Positions 28,268-37,559 of a stretch of 64,000 nucleotides of DNA are shown one piece after another. Location: positions 186,001-250,000 of the forward strand of contig LR778135.1 of the NCBI GenBank assembly GCA_902810075.1. The letters run 5' to 3'. Each line of letters begins with the position of its first letter. The first letter of the stretch is position 1. The position numbers were made by a program, and so were the translations under genes. The notes below the pieces were generated by a model that saw only the letters and a list, made by a program, of their open reading frames with translations, was not told the DNA's origin and ran no database searches. Source of the DNA: Ruminococcaceae bacterium BL-6 (GTDB taxonomy: Bacteria > Bacillota > Clostridia > Oscillospirales > Acutalibacteraceae).

Positions 28268-29776
28268 TCACTCCCTGGGTTTCATAGTGGGGAAGAGAAG
28301 CACGTCGCGGATCGACGCGCTGTCGGTCAGCAGCATCGCGAGCCGGTCGATCCCCATGCCCATGCCCCCGGTGGGCGGCATGCCGTATTCCAGCGCGGTC
28401 AGGAAATCCTCGTCGATCATGTTGGCTTCTTCGTCGCCCGCGGCGCGCAGCTCCATCTGGCGCTGAAAGCGGGCGCGCTGGTCGATCGGGTCGTTCAGCT
28501 CGGAATAGGCGTTCGCGAATTCCCGGTGTGTGGCGAACAACTCGAACCGTTCCACCAGCTGGGGAACCCCTTTTTTACGCTTGGTCAGCGGAGAGACCTC
28601 GACCGGGTAGTCGTAAATAAAGGTCGGCTGTACCAGTTGCTCTTCCACGCGCTCCTCGAAAGCCAGATTCATGATGTCGCCCCACGAGTCGGACGGCTTC
28701 GGCGCGAGGCCGATTTGCTTCGCGGCTTCGCGTGCTTTTTCCGTGTCCCCCGCAAACGACAGGAAATCGACGCCCGTCTGCTCTTTGATCGCGTCGTTCA
28801 TCGAAAGGCGGCGGAACGGGAGCTTCAGGCTGACCGGCTCCCCCTGATAGGTGATCTCTTCGGTGCCGCACACCTCTCTGGCACAGGCGTTGATCAGCTT
28901 TTCGGTCAGGTCCATCATGCCGTGGTAGTCGGTGTAGGCTTCGTAAAGCTCGATCGTCGTGAATTCGGGGTTGTGCTTGACATCCATGCCTTCATTGCGG
29001 AACAGGCGGCCGATCTCATACACTTTTTCCATGCCGCCCACGATCAGGCGCTTCAGGTAAAGCTCCGGCGCGATGCGCAGGTACAGGTCGATATCCAGCG
29101 TGTTGTGATGCGTGATGAACGGCCTTGCCGCGGCGCCGCCCGGGATGGTGTTGAGCACGGGGGTTTCGACCTCGATATAGCCCTTGTCATCCAGAATCGA
29201 GCGGATGGTCCTGATGATCTTGCTGCGCTTGATGAAGGTTTCCTTCACTTCGGGATTGACGATCAGGTCCACATAGCGCTGCCGGTAGCGCAGGTCGGTG
29301 TCCTTCAGCCCGTGGAACTTGTCCGGCAGGGGAAGAAGGGACTTGGAAAGAAGCGTGACGCTTCTGGCGTGGATGGAGATTTCGCCCCGGCGAGTGCGGA
29401 ACACATAGCCCGAGACGGCGGCGATGTCGCCGATGTCCCAGTTTGCCAGGTCCCGGTAGACGTCCTCGCCCACCTGGTCGATCTTCAGGTAAACCTGAAT
29501 GCGGCCGGTGCGGTCGTAAAGGTCCAGAAAGCTGGCCTTGCCCATGTGGCGCCAGCTCATGATGCGGCCGGCGATGGTGACGTCTTTGTTTTCCAGCTCG
29601 TCAAAGCGGTCGCGGATTTCCTGCGCGAAAGCGGTGCGTTTGCACACGGTGATCTGGAAAGGGTCTTTTCCCTCCTGCTGAAGCGCCGCCAGCTTTTCGC
29701 GGCGGATCCTCAAAAGCTCACTCAGGTCCTGTTCGTCCTGCTCTTCCTGTACCGGTTCTTTGGTGTTGTTGCTCAT
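28268..29776 (-). CDS. lysS: Lysyl-tRNA synthetase, class II
   Basis: 502 residues: an N-terminal OB-fold anticodon-binding domain ([21 protein letters not shown]) and a class II catalytic domain with motif 2 ([20 protein letters not shown]) and motif 3 ([11 protein letters not shown]). It charges tRNA-Lys in the cytoplasm. It begins after GGGAGAG. greA lies upstream with a terminator in between. Confidence 0.97.
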   Translation of the reverse strand: MSNNTKEPVQEEQDEQDLSELLRIRREKLAALQQEGKDPFQITVCKRTAFAQEIRDRFDELENKDVTIAGRIMSWRHMGKASFLDLYDRTGRIQVYLKIDQVGEDVYRDLANWDIGDIAAVSGYVFRTRRGEISIHARSVTLLSKSLLPLPDKFHGLKDTDLRYRQRYVDLIVNPEVKETFIKRSKIIRTIRSILDDKGYIEVETPVLNTIPGGAAARPFITHHNTLDIDLYLRIAPELYLKRLIVGGMEKVYEIGRLFRNEGMDVKHNPEFTTIELYEAYTDYHGMMDLTEKLINACAREVCGTEEITYQGEPVSLKLPFRRLSMNDAIKEQTGVDFLSFAGDTEKAREAAKQIGLAPKPSDSWGDIMNLAFEERVEEQLVQPTFIYDYPVEVSPLTKRKKGVPQLVERFELFATHREFANAYSELNDPIDQRARFQRQMELRAAGDEEANMIDEDFLTALEYGMPPTGGMGMGIDRLAMLLTDSASIRDVLLFPTMKPRE

Positions 29777-29823
29777 TGGTAACTCTCCCGTATTTCAATT
29801 TCTCGTTTTTGCTCTGATAATAA

Positions 29824-29862
29824 AAAACGGGGCAGGGTGAAAATGATCACTCCCGCCCCCGC
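29824..29862 (-). terminator. Terminator between greA and lysS
   Basis: A GC-rich stem (GGGGC.GGG.GTGA type, imperfect) is followed on the minus strand by TTTTTTATTAT. It could limit read-through from greA into lysS. No separate lysS promoter was evident. Confidence 0.65.
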
Positions 29863-29892
29863 AGCTTCCTGTTTTCCAACGTGAGCCAAGGG

Positions 29893-30375
29893 TCATTTGG
29901 AAATGGCAAGAACCTCGTACTCCACGATCCCCGCAGGAACCTCCACGGGCACCTTGTCGCCGATCCCATGGCCGAGAAGAGCCTTGCCGACGGCCGATTC
30001 GTCGGAGATTTTGCCTTCCAGCGGGCTCACTTCGTTGGAGCCCACGATTTTGTATTCGCGGATGGATGAGGGCTTGCCCTCGGGCGTCACCCGCACTTCC
30101 ACTTTGGAGCCGATGTGGATGTTCTCGTTGCCCAGCTCATCCTCGTCGATGACCTTGACGTTTTTGAGCGTCACTTCGATATCCGCGATGCGGGCCTCCA
30201 TAATGGCCTGCTCATTTTTGGCCTCGTCGTATTCGCTGTTTTCCGAAAGGTCGCCGAAAGACAAGGCAACCTTTATTTTTTCCGCAATCTCTTTGCGCTT
30301 GACGGATTTCAGCTGCTCCAGCTCCTGTTCCAGCGCTTCCAGCCCTTCGCGTGTCAGAACGACCTGCTTTGCCAT
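29893..30375 (-). CDS. greA: Transcription elongation factor GreA
   Basis: 160 residues: an N-terminal coiled coil (LTREGLEALEQELEQLKSVKRKEIAEKIK in two heptad runs, with DLSENSEYDEAKNEQ at the tip that carries the acidic residues) and a C-terminal FKBP-like domain (SPLEGKISDESAVGKALLG). It stimulates RNA cleavage by backtracked RNA polymerase. It has its own consensus promoter. Confidence 0.97.
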   Translation of the reverse strand: MAKQVVLTREGLEALEQELEQLKSVKRKEIAEKIKVALSFGDLSENSEYDEAKNEQAIMEARIADIEVTLKNVKVIDEDELGNENIHIGSKVEVRVTPEGKPSSIREYKIVGSNEVSPLEGKISDESAVGKALLGHGIGDKVPVEVPAGIVEYEVLAISK

Positions 30376-30422
30376 CTGCCCATTACCACCTTTATCCGGA
30401 AATCTTTTTTTACAGTAGTTCT

Positions 30423-30451
30423 ATTATAGTAAACGGGAACCGGTCTGTCAA
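30423..30451 (-). promoter_or_regulatory. Consensus sigma-A promoter of greA
   Basis: Minus strand TTGACA (30451-30446), 17 bp, TATAAT (30428-30423): a perfect match. The -35 overlaps the stop codon of the upstream S41-like gene. Confidence 0.9.
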
Positions 30452-31764
30452 CGGCTATTTGTCCCGGAAGAGGAATCCGCGCCGCTTTCGCCCCCGGCGG
30501 AAGAGACGCTGTCCGTTCCGGGGATCTGCGCCACATCCGCGCCCTGCTGGACCAGCGCCGTCACGGCTGTCTGAACCTGCGGGTCATCCAGCGGCGCAAG
30601 GGACCTGCGCAGCAGAAGCTCCTTCTGGCTGTCGGTCAGGGTGGCTTTCAGGTCCGCGTCGATTCCCTTTCCGTTGAACGCATCCCCGTTGATGCGCGTG
30701 TAATAAGCGACGGAAAGCATGATCGCGGAGCCGTCCGAAAGCGGGAGCACTTCGTCTTTCGTGCCGTAACCCGCCGTTTTCTCCCCGATCAGCTTTCCCC
30801 TTTTATAATCCTTGATGTCGGCGGCGAACAGCTCGGCCGCCCCAAAGGTGCTCCGGTTCACGATCACGCTGACGGGCAGGGGGATCTGGGAGGACTTGGA
30901 GCGGAACTCCTCGGTCTTTTTGCCCGTTTTGTCCTCATAGCTCACGGTGCCGCCGGCGGGAAGAAGCGGATCGAGCACTTCGGCCATCGCTGCCATGTCC
31001 CCGCCGGAATTGTTGCGCAGGTCGATCACAAGACCCGCGACCTTTTTTTCGGTCAGGGAATTGATCGCGTCGGTGAACTGCTCCTTTGTGGAAGCCTGGA
31101 ATTCCGAAATGGAAAGGTAGCCCACGTTCCCGTTGATGACGGAGGAAGAAAGTGTGCTGCGCCGGTATTCCGCGCGCGTCACGGGGACGGTGACGCGGGA
31201 GGCCGCATCCTTTGTGTCCGCGCCTTCCGTCTTGCGCAGAATGGAAAACGAAACGGATGTCCCGGCCGCGCCGTCCAAGCTGTTGACCGCTTCCCCGTAG
31301 CTGGTGCGGATCACTTCGCGCCCGTCGATCGACAGGATCACGTCGCCCTTTTTGATTCCGCTTTTTTCCGCGGGCGAGTTCGGGAAGACCTCGACGACTT
31401 CCATGTTGCCGTCGCCATCCTGAATGGTACGGATCCCGACGCCGACGTTTTTATCGGAGCTTCCGCTCAGATAGCTCTTATACTTTTCGGCGGACAGGTA
31501 TTTGCCGTTCCCGTTCGTCAGGCCGGCCATATACCCCGCCGCGATCCCGTCGTTCAGCGCGGTTTCATTAATCTTCCCGATATAGTCCTGCCTCGACTTC
31601 TGGTCGATTTCGCTCAGCTTCGTGTACATGGCCTGACGCTGGTTGACGTCTGCCACTTTTTTATTGAATCGATTCATGGCGTAGACATAGGTGAGAGAGA
31701 CCGTGACGGCCGCCGCGATGATCATCAGGGCAAGGGCCGCGCCGAGCGATAGCTTTTTGCTCAT
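30448..31764 (-). CDS. S41/CtpA-like PDZ protein, probably catalytically inactive
   Basis: 438 residues: one N-terminal membrane anchor (about 7-29), a PDZ domain (VVEVFPNSPAEKSGIKKGDV, about 122-141) and an S41 core (GLVIDLRNNSGGDM). By alignment with CtpA/CtpB, the Ser of the GSASASE motif is Thr here (NRSTFGAAE), the Lys of TFGKG is Tyr (TAGYG) and the Gln four residues on is Asp. So all three members of the Ser-Lys-Gln triad look replaced. A pseudoprotease or scaffold role is inferred. It is the last gene of ftsE-ftsX-M23-S41. In B. subtilis ctpB also neighbours ftsEX. Confidence 0.85.
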   Translation of the reverse strand: MSKKLSLGAALALMIIAAAVTVSLTYVYAMNRFNKKVADVNQRQAMYTKLSEIDQKSRQDYIGKINETALNDGIAAGYMAGLTNGNGKYLSAEKYKSYLSGSSDKNVGVGIRTIQDGDGNMEVVEVFPNSPAEKSGIKKGDVILSIDGREVIRTSYGEAVNSLDGAAGTSVSFSILRKTEGADTKDAASRVTVPVTRAEYRRSTLSSSVINGNVGYLSISEFQASTKEQFTDAINSLTEKKVAGLVIDLRNNSGGDMAAMAEVLDPLLPAGGTVSYEDKTGKKTEEFRSKSSQIPLPVSVIVNRSTFGAAELFAADIKDYKRGKLIGEKTAGYGTKDEVLPLSDGSAIMLSVAYYTRINGDAFNGKGIDADLKATLTDSQKELLLRRSLAPLDDPQVQTAVTALVQQGADVAQIPGTDSVSSAGGESGADSSSGTNSR

Positions 31765-31785
31765 AAAATGCTTCTTCCTTTAATT

Positions 31786-32970
31786 TTAGCTGAACCACTT
31801 CAACGGATTCTGGGCGACCCCGTTGACACGGATCTCAAAATGCAGGTGAGGCCCGGTGGAATCACCCGTGCTGCCGATATAGGCGATGACCTGCCCCTGC
31901 TTGACGATGTCGCCCGTATTGACGACCACCCTGCTGGCGTGTCCGTAGCGGGTGGAGTATCCGCCGCCGTGGTCTATGTAGACGCAGAGCCCGTAGCCGC
32001 CGCCCCAGCCGCTGTGGTTTGCCAGCATCACCCTGCCGGAATCCGCGGCGACGATCGGTTTGCCGTAAGCGCTGGCGCCTGCGATGTCGATGCCCTTGTG
32101 GCCCCGGCCGTCGCCCCAGTAGGCGGTGATCTTCGTGACGCCGGGCGCCGGCCAGATGAACTGGCCCTTGCTGACGTATCCGCCGCTCGCGTGGTTATCG
32201 TTATTGTCCCCCTGATTGGCATAATAATCCTTGTACCACTGGTCGATCTGCGCGTCTACCTTTTTGCGCTCTTCGGCGACGCGGTTGTTTTCGGAGTTCG
32301 CCTCGACGACGCTGCTGTTCAGCTTCTGGATCACCTGATTGCTTTCGTTTACCAGGGCCGACAGATCGGTGTTCTTCTGGTCCAGGCCCTTTTTCGCTTC
32401 GGATACCTGCTGGCGGTTCGCCTCGATTTGCTCCTTCTGGGATTTGATGGACTGAAGGTCCGTCTTCAGGCTGTCGATGATCTCCGAATCATGCGACGTG
32501 ATGGATCTCATCAGCTCCGCCTTGTCCAGAAAGTCGGTCAGGTCTTTCGCGCCGAGAACGATTTCAAGGTTCGAGGATTCACCCATCAGGTAAATCGCGC
32601 GCACCCGCTCTTTCAGCTGCTCGAAATTTTTGTCGATATTCTTCTGCTTGTCCGCAATTTGGCTTTCCTTGCTCGTGATGTCGGCGTTCAGCGCGCCGAT
32701 CTGATCGTTCATTGTGTCGATCTGGCTCTGGATATTCTGGATCTGGGTATCCAGCGTTTCCTTGTATTCCTGTTGCTTGTTTCTGTCCTGCTTCAGCTGC
32801 TTCAGCTTGGCCGCCGTTTCACTCTGCTGCTTTTTGAGCTGGCTCTGTTTCTGCTGAAGGCTGCTGATAGACGACGCGGCCTGGGCCGGGGTATGGCCGG
32901 CCGCCGTGGCCAGAGCAAGGACGGCCGCAAGGAACACGGCGGCCAGCTTGTGGTAGCTTTTACCAGCCAA
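31786..32970 (-). CDS. Coiled-coil M23 (LytM) peptidoglycan hydrolase, FtsEX partner
   Basis: 394 residues: signal peptide (VFLAAVLALATAAGHTPAQA), two long coiled coils (about 35-245, Gln/Lys/Glu heptads) and a C-terminal LytM domain with GRGHKGIDIAG and HLHFEIRVNG, the zinc ligands and catalytic His all present. EnvC/PcsB/CwlO-type proteins cleave peptide cross-links when activated by FtsEX. The start is TTG at 32970, six bases after AAGGAGGAG. It overlaps the ftsX end by 11 bp, which supports translational coupling. Confidence 0.93.
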   Translation of the reverse strand: MAGKSYHKLAAVFLAAVLALATAAGHTPAQAASSISSLQQKQSQLKKQQSETAAKLKQLKQDRNKQQEYKETLDTQIQNIQSQIDTMNDQIGALNADITSKESQIADKQKNIDKNFEQLKERVRAIYLMGESSNLEIVLGAKDLTDFLDKAELMRSITSHDSEIIDSLKTDLQSIKSQKEQIEANRQQVSEAKKGLDQKNTDLSALVNESNQVIQKLNSSVVEANSENNRVAEERKKVDAQIDQWYKDYYANQGDNNDNHASGGYVSKGQFIWPAPGVTKITAYWGDGRGHKGIDIAGASAYGKPIVAADSGRVMLANHSGWGGGYGLCVYIDHGGGYSTRYGHASRVVVNTGDIVKQGQVIAYIGSTGDSTGPHLHFEIRVNGVAQNPLKWFS

Positions 32971-33874
32971 TAAAATCTCCTCCTTCTCTTCGCAGGTATT
33001 TTCCAATGGATATTCCGCCGCCGACCGCGCCGAATAAGGCGCCGGCCAGGATAAAGCACAGAACAATCACTGCGAAGATCGAGCCGAGCCCTATGGGATG
33101 GAAAAACGGCACGATGTTTGTGATGCTCTGCAGAATCTTATGGTAAGCCAGGGCCAGAAGCCCGCTGGACAGGACCCCGGAAAACACGCCGATGATGATG
33201 CCCTCCACCATAAAGGGAAGACGCACGAAGCCGTCGGTCGCGCCCACCGATTTCATCACGCTGATTTCCAGCCGGCGCGAGAACATCGTCACGCGGATGG
33301 TGTTGGAGATGATGAACAGGGACACCAGGCTCAGGATCAGGACGATCCAGAATCCGGCGGTCGTCACCAGGCGGTCCAGGCTGGTCAGCTTGGCGGCGAT
33401 GTCCGAGTAATCGCGCACCTTGTACACGCCGTCCAGCGAGCCGATCTGCTTTGCCGTCTCCTTGTACTTGGAAAGGTCGGCGAGCGACACCTTGAAAACG
33501 TCGTTGAGCGGATTTTCGCTGCCCACCAGGCTGTTGAAGATGGTTCCGTCGTCGCCCATGGATTTCATGATGGATTCGAGCGCCTCGGCCTTCGGCACGA
33601 ATTCGCAGCTTTCCACGTTGTCCAGCTTTTTGATTTCCTCGCCCACCTGGATCGATTTGAGTGTTGGCAGGCCGTCCTTCATATATACGGTAACGGAGTT
33701 GTCCTGCTCCAGCTTCTGCATGGCCGTGTTGATGTTCAGCGAGAACAGGATCGCCGCGCCCGTCAGCAGCAGACAGGAAACGAGAACTCCGATGGAGGCG
33801 AACGACATCATGCGGTTGATCCAGATGTTCCTGACGCCTTCCTTGATGAGGTATTTTGCGCTACTGATTTTCAT
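32960..33874 (-). CDS. ftsX: Cell division ABC permease FtsX
   Basis: 304 residues: a short cytoplasmic N-terminus, the first helix (about 22-44), an extracellular loop (about 45-165, with VTVYMKDGLPT and a loop that receives the M23 coiled coil) and three further helices. The FtsX motif is INTIRVTMFSRRLEISVMKSVGAT-like (ISNTIRVTMFSRRLEI, MKSVGATDGFVRLPF). ATG at 33874 is six bases after GGAGG. It overlaps ftsE by 14 bp. Confidence 0.95.
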   Translation of the reverse strand: MKISSAKYLIKEGVRNIWINRMMSFASIGVLVSCLLLTGAAILFSLNINTAMQKLEQDNSVTVYMKDGLPTLKSIQVGEEIKKLDNVESCEFVPKAEALESIMKSMGDDGTIFNSLVGSENPLNDVFKVSLADLSKYKETAKQIGSLDGVYKVRDYSDIAAKLTSLDRLVTTAGFWIVLILSLVSLFIISNTIRVTMFSRRLEISVMKSVGATDGFVRLPFMVEGIIIGVFSGVLSSGLLALAYHKILQSITNIVPFFHPIGLGSIFAVIVLCFILAGALFGAVGGGISIGKYLRREGGDFIGW

Positions 33875-34559
33875 GGGCATCCTCCGGTACTGAGATGTTG
33901 CAGCTGTCCGCAACGATTTCGCCGTCGTGGATCTCGATGACCCTGCGGCGGAAATGCTTGACGAGCCTGTGCTCATGGGTGACCATCAGGATGGTGGTTC
34001 CCCGGCGGTTGATTTCGCTCAGCAGCCCCACGATTTCAAACGAGAGCGCCGGGTCGATGTTGCCGGTGGGCTCGTCCGCGATAATCATGCTGGGGTTGTT
34101 CACCAGCGCGCGCGCCAGGCCGACGCGCTGCTGCTCGCCGCCGGAAAGCTCGTTCGGGTGGCAGCCCGCCTTTTCCTTCAGGCCCACCAGGTTCAATATG
34201 TAAGGGACGCGTTTCCGGATCTCGCGCGGGGCGGCCCCCACCACGTGCATGGCAAAGGCGACATTGTCGTAAACGGTCATTTTGTCGATCAGCCGGAAGT
34301 CCTGAAAGACGATGCCCATCGTGCGGCGCACATAGGGGATGTCCCTGCGCTTCACGGTGGAAAGCTTGCGGCCGTTTACGATAATCTCGCCGCTGTTTGG
34401 GAATTCCTCGCACATGATCAGCTTTAAAAAGGTGCTTTTGCCCGCGCCGGAGGAACCGACGATGAAAACGAATTCCCCTTTATCCACTTTTAAATTTATG
34501 TTTCTAAGCGCCTGCGTCCCGTTTCCGTACGTTTTAGAAACATCCATGAATTCTATCAA
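33861..34559 (-). CDS. ftsE: Cell division ABC ATPase FtsE
   Basis: 232 residues: Walker A GSSGAGKST, signature LSGGEQQR, Walker B MIIADEPTG. It powers FtsX to activate the M23 hydrolase at the septum or sidewall. The start was placed at TTG 34559 (MIEFMDVSKTYGNG, the normal FtsE opening), nine bases after GGAG. The in-frame ATG at 34574 has no ribosome site. Confidence 0.95.
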   Translation of the reverse strand: MIEFMDVSKTYGNGTQALRNINLKVDKGEFVFIVGSSGAGKSTFLKLIMCEEFPNSGEIIVNGRKLSTVKRRDIPYVRRTMGIVFQDFRLIDKMTVYDNVAFAMHVVGAAPREIRKRVPYILNLVGLKEKAGCHPNELSGGEQQRVGLARALVNNPSMIIADEPTGNIDPALSFEIVGLLSEINRRGTTILMVTHEHRLVKHFRRRVIEIHDGEIVADSCNISVPEDAHENQ

Positions 34560-34612
34560 CTTAAATCGCTCCATAAAAAAGATATCGTTGAGATTTCCTT
34601 CGGTCAAATCAA

Positions 34613-34655
34613 CGCCCACTGGCATGTTTACATAATACCAATGGGCGGGTTTTTT
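34613..34655 (+). other. Terminator-like hairpin in the ftsE leader, plus orientation
   Basis: CGCCCACTGG pairs with CCAATGGGCG (one G-T) and is followed by GGTTTTTT on the plus strand. No plus-strand gene needs it. On the minus strand it would fold in the ftsE 5' leader with an A-run before it and no T-run after it. Confidence 0.4.
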
Positions 34656-34725
34656 ATAATTCTAAAAAAGAAATAATTTGTAATAAATTTGTAACTATTG
34701 TCAATTCATCGCGATTCTTGTCTTT

Positions 34726-35811
34726 TTAGAATTTGGTTGGGTTGGAAGAGAGGTATTTCTTTACCATCAGAGCGACTTTAAAGACGATGGCGTCCTCAAA
34801 TTCCCGCAGATCCAGCCCTGTGATTTTCTTGATTTTTTCCAGGCGGTAAACGAGCGTGTTGCGGTGGACGAACAGCTTGCGCGAGGTTTCGGAAACATTC
34901 AGGTTGTTCTCGAAGAAGCGCTGGATGGTGAAGAGCGTTTCGTGGTCGAGCGATTCGATGGAGCCGCGCTTGAACACCTCTTTCAGGAACATCTCGCACA
35001 CCGTCGTCGGAAGCTGATAGATCAGCCGGGCGATGCCCAGATTGTCGTAGCTGACGATCGGCTTTTCGGTGTCGAACACCTTGCCGACCTCCAGCGCGAC
35101 CTGCGCTTCCTTGAACGAGCGGGCCAGGTCCTTGATCCCCGTGACCACGGTGCCGATGCCGACGACGCAGTGGGTGTAAAACTCGCTCGAAAGCGTATCC
35201 ACAATGGAGCCGGCCAGCTTGTCGAGATCCTTCGGCTCGATGCCGATGCGGATCTCCTTGACCAGGGCGATGTCGGTTTCGTTGATGTTGATGACAAAGT
35301 CCTTGTTCTTGTCGGGGAACAGGTTCTGAATCACGTCGTAGGCGGAAATATCGGATTTGTTGGCGATCTTGATCAGCAGACACACGCGGCTCACGTCGGA
35401 GTTGAAATGCAGCTCGCGGGCTTTCAGATAAATGTCGCCGGGCAGAATGTTGTCGAGGATCACGTTTTTGATAAAGTTGCTGCGGTCGTATTTTTCATCG
35501 TAATACTGCTTGATGCTGCTTAAGGAAACGGCAAGCAGGTTGACATATTTTACGGCCTCGCTGTCGCTGCCGGAAACGAATACGGCGTATTCCGGGCGGG
35601 GGCGGTTGCCGAAGGAACGGTAGGTGTATCCGTCCGCCACAAAGGGGCTCGGGGAAGCGATGAGTTCCGGGGTGATGCTTTCGTTCACTTCGCCGATCCT
35701 GCCGAGCTCGCTGCATGCGATAATCACCGAAGTCTCGTCGATGACGCCGATCGTCCGATCAATTGCATCGCGCATTTGATGGATTACTCCCTGAAATAGT
35801 CTGTTTGACAT
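34726..35811 (-). CDS. CdaR/PucR-family transcriptional regulator
   Basis: 361 residues: an N-terminal sugar-diacid/GAF-like segment (about 1-130, MSNRLFQGVIHQMRDAIDRT), a GGDEF-like middle region and a C-terminal PucR helix-turn-helix (NLNVSETSRKLFVHRNTLVY). The family includes CdaR, activator of sugar-diacid use. ATG follows GAGGGAAAAAC. The ftsE operon is downstream and the sugar-ABC ATPase upstream; its targets are unknown. Confidence 0.88.
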   Translation of the reverse strand: MSNRLFQGVIHQMRDAIDRTIGVIDETSVIIACSELGRIGEVNESITPELIASPSPFVADGYTYRSFGNRPRPEYAVFVSGSDSEAVKYVNLLAVSLSSIKQYYDEKYDRSNFIKNVILDNILPGDIYLKARELHFNSDVSRVCLLIKIANKSDISAYDVIQNLFPDKNKDFVININETDIALVKEIRIGIEPKDLDKLAGSIVDTLSSEFYTHCVVGIGTVVTGIKDLARSFKEAQVALEVGKVFDTEKPIVSYDNLGIARLIYQLPTTVCEMFLKEVFKRGSIESLDHETLFTIQRFFENNLNVSETSRKLFVHRNTLVYRLEKIKKITGLDLREFEDAIVFKVALMVKKYLSSNPTKF

Positions 35812-36122
35812 GTTTTTCCCTCACTTCTCAGTTTTCGATCTTCCTTATATTTCCCGTGGCGGTTTGAAACGCGCGCTGACCTGTGATTTTTCATTTTGTA
35901 AAAATTAAAATTTATATTTATCCTATTTTACACAAATTTTCGGAATATTTCAACCTTGAAAGCGGGATTTTCACAGGAATCCAAGAAAAGGACTGGAGAT
36001 TTACAAAAAATTTACATTTATCCTCCCGGCGGAGCCGGCAAGGCTGGAAAATTTTCTGCTTTTTTCCTCATAAATGAGGGAAGGGCCGCTTGCTCCGCAC
36101 GGCTGCCGATCCGAATCGCCGT
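35812..36122. other. Intergenic, AT-rich, no gene seen
   Basis: This is the presumed promoter region of the CdaR-type regulator: runs of A/T between 35880 and 35960. No -35/-10 pair good enough to call. Confidence 0.5.
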
Positions 36123-36171
36123 AAAAAAATACGCCTTGAGGCGGATATCTCATCCGGTCAAAGCGTATTTT
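36123..36171 (-). terminator. Terminator after the sugar-ABC ATPase gene
   Basis: An AATACGC.TTGA stem pairs with TCAA.GCGTATT and is followed on the minus strand by a run of seven T. Confidence 0.78.
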
Positions 36172-36233
36172 CCTGTTTGATATCGTTTTTTATGGGCGGC
36201 TGTTTTTCATCCGCCCCTTTCGTCCGGCCGGGG

Positions 36234-37346
36234 TCAGTTCAATACGGCCTTCTCCGTTTCCTTGTCGAAGATATGGCACTTGCTCATATCCAGCGCGATC
36301 GCGATATTGTCCCCGGATTTTGCGGTGGAGGTGGGCTCCACGCGCGCGGTGATGGGATTTCCCTCGCAGCTCAGGTAAAGGTAGGTTTCCGAGCCCATCA
36401 GCTCGGTGACTTCCACGTTTGCCTTTGCCGTGCTGTCCTGCGCTTTCGCCAGGAAGTCCGGCTCGTCGTGGACATCCTCGGGCCGGATGCCGAAGGTGAC
36501 GGATTTCCCGACGTAATCGTCGAGCGAAGCGCCCTCGGTTTTGGACTGCGGGATCTTGACGGTGCATTCGCCGAACGTAAGGCTGTACTGGTTCCCCTCG
36601 CGGCTGAGCACGGCGTCGAGGAAGTTCATCTGCGGCGAACCCATGAAGCCGGCCACGAATTCGTTGACCGGGTTTTCATACAGGTTCTGCGGGGTGTCCA
36701 CCTGCTGGATGAACCCGTCCTTCATGACCACGATGCGGTCGGCCATGGTCATGGCCTCGATCTGGTCGTGGGTCACGTAGACGAAGGTCGTCCCCAGCCT
36801 TTTGTGCAGCTTCGCGATCTCGGTCCTCATCTGCGCGCGCAGCTTTGCATCCAGGTTGGAAAGGGGCTCGTCGAGCAGGAACACCTTCGGGTCGCGCACG
36901 ATGGCGCGCCCCAGCGCCACGCGCTGGCGCTGGCCGCCGGAAAGCGCCTTCGGCTTTCTGTCGAGCAGATGCGAGATGTCCAGGATGCGCGCGGCTTCTT
37001 CCACTCGGCGTTTGATCTCGTCTTTCGGGGTCTTGCGCAGCTTCAGGCCGAAGGCCATGTTGTCGAATACGGTCATGTGGGGATACAGCGCATAGTTCTG
37101 GAATACCATCGCGATATCGCGGTCTTTTGGAGCCACGTCGTTCGCAAGGGTGTCCCCTATGTACAGCTCGCCCTTGGTGATTTCCTCCAGGCCGGCGATC
37201 ATTCTCAAGGTCGTGGATTTCCCGCAGCCGGATGGCCCGACCAGGATGATGAATTCCTTGTCCTTGATTTCCAGGCAAAAATCGGTGACCGCCGTTACGT
37301 TGCCCGAATAAACCTTGTAAATATTCCTGAGTGAAAGACTCGCCAT
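36234..37346 (-). CDS. Sugar ABC transporter ATPase, UgpC/MsmK/MsmX type
   Basis: 370 residues: Walker A GPSGCGKST, Q-loop FQNYALYPHM, signature LSGGQRQR, Walker B LLDEPLSNLD, and a C-terminal TOBE/regulatory domain (GIRPEDVHDEP). Such ATPases serve several carbohydrate importers (CUT1). No permease or binding-protein gene is adjacent, so it is probably a shared, orphan ATPase as MsmX is in B. subtilis. ATG six bases after AGGAGG. Confidence 0.93.
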   Translation of the reverse strand: MASLSLRNIYKVYSGNVTAVTDFCLEIKDKEFIILVGPSGCGKSTTLRMIAGLEEITKGELYIGDTLANDVAPKDRDIAMVFQNYALYPHMTVFDNMAFGLKLRKTPKDEIKRRVEEAARILDISHLLDRKPKALSGGQRQRVALGRAIVRDPKVFLLDEPLSNLDAKLRAQMRTEIAKLHKRLGTTFVYVTHDQIEAMTMADRIVVMKDGFIQQVDTPQNLYENPVNEFVAGFMGSPQMNFLDAVLSREGNQYSLTFGECTVKIPQSKTEGASLDDYVGKSVTFGIRPEDVHDEPDFLAKAQDSTAKANVEVTELMGSETYLYLSCEGNPITARVEPTSTAKSGDNIAIALDMSKCHIFDKETEKAVLN

Positions 37347-37559
37347 AGTAAACCTCCTGAAATTCTGAGTTGTTATTTTCGGATTTCGATTTTCAATTTT
37401 AAGTTCCAGGTTTGGCTCCGTTCCGGTTTGCGATTTTTTTCAGATTTCATTCAAACCGGCATTTATAATCTTATCAGAATTTCAGGGGAAAGAACAGACC
37501 TTTTTTACCCAAATTTTGAATATTCCGTTTAGGTAAATCTCATAAATGCAAAAAATAAG

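Noticed and set aside
34664..34705. TTGACA on the minus strand upstream of ftsE
   Set aside because: No acceptable -10 at 16-18 bp, so not called as a promoter.
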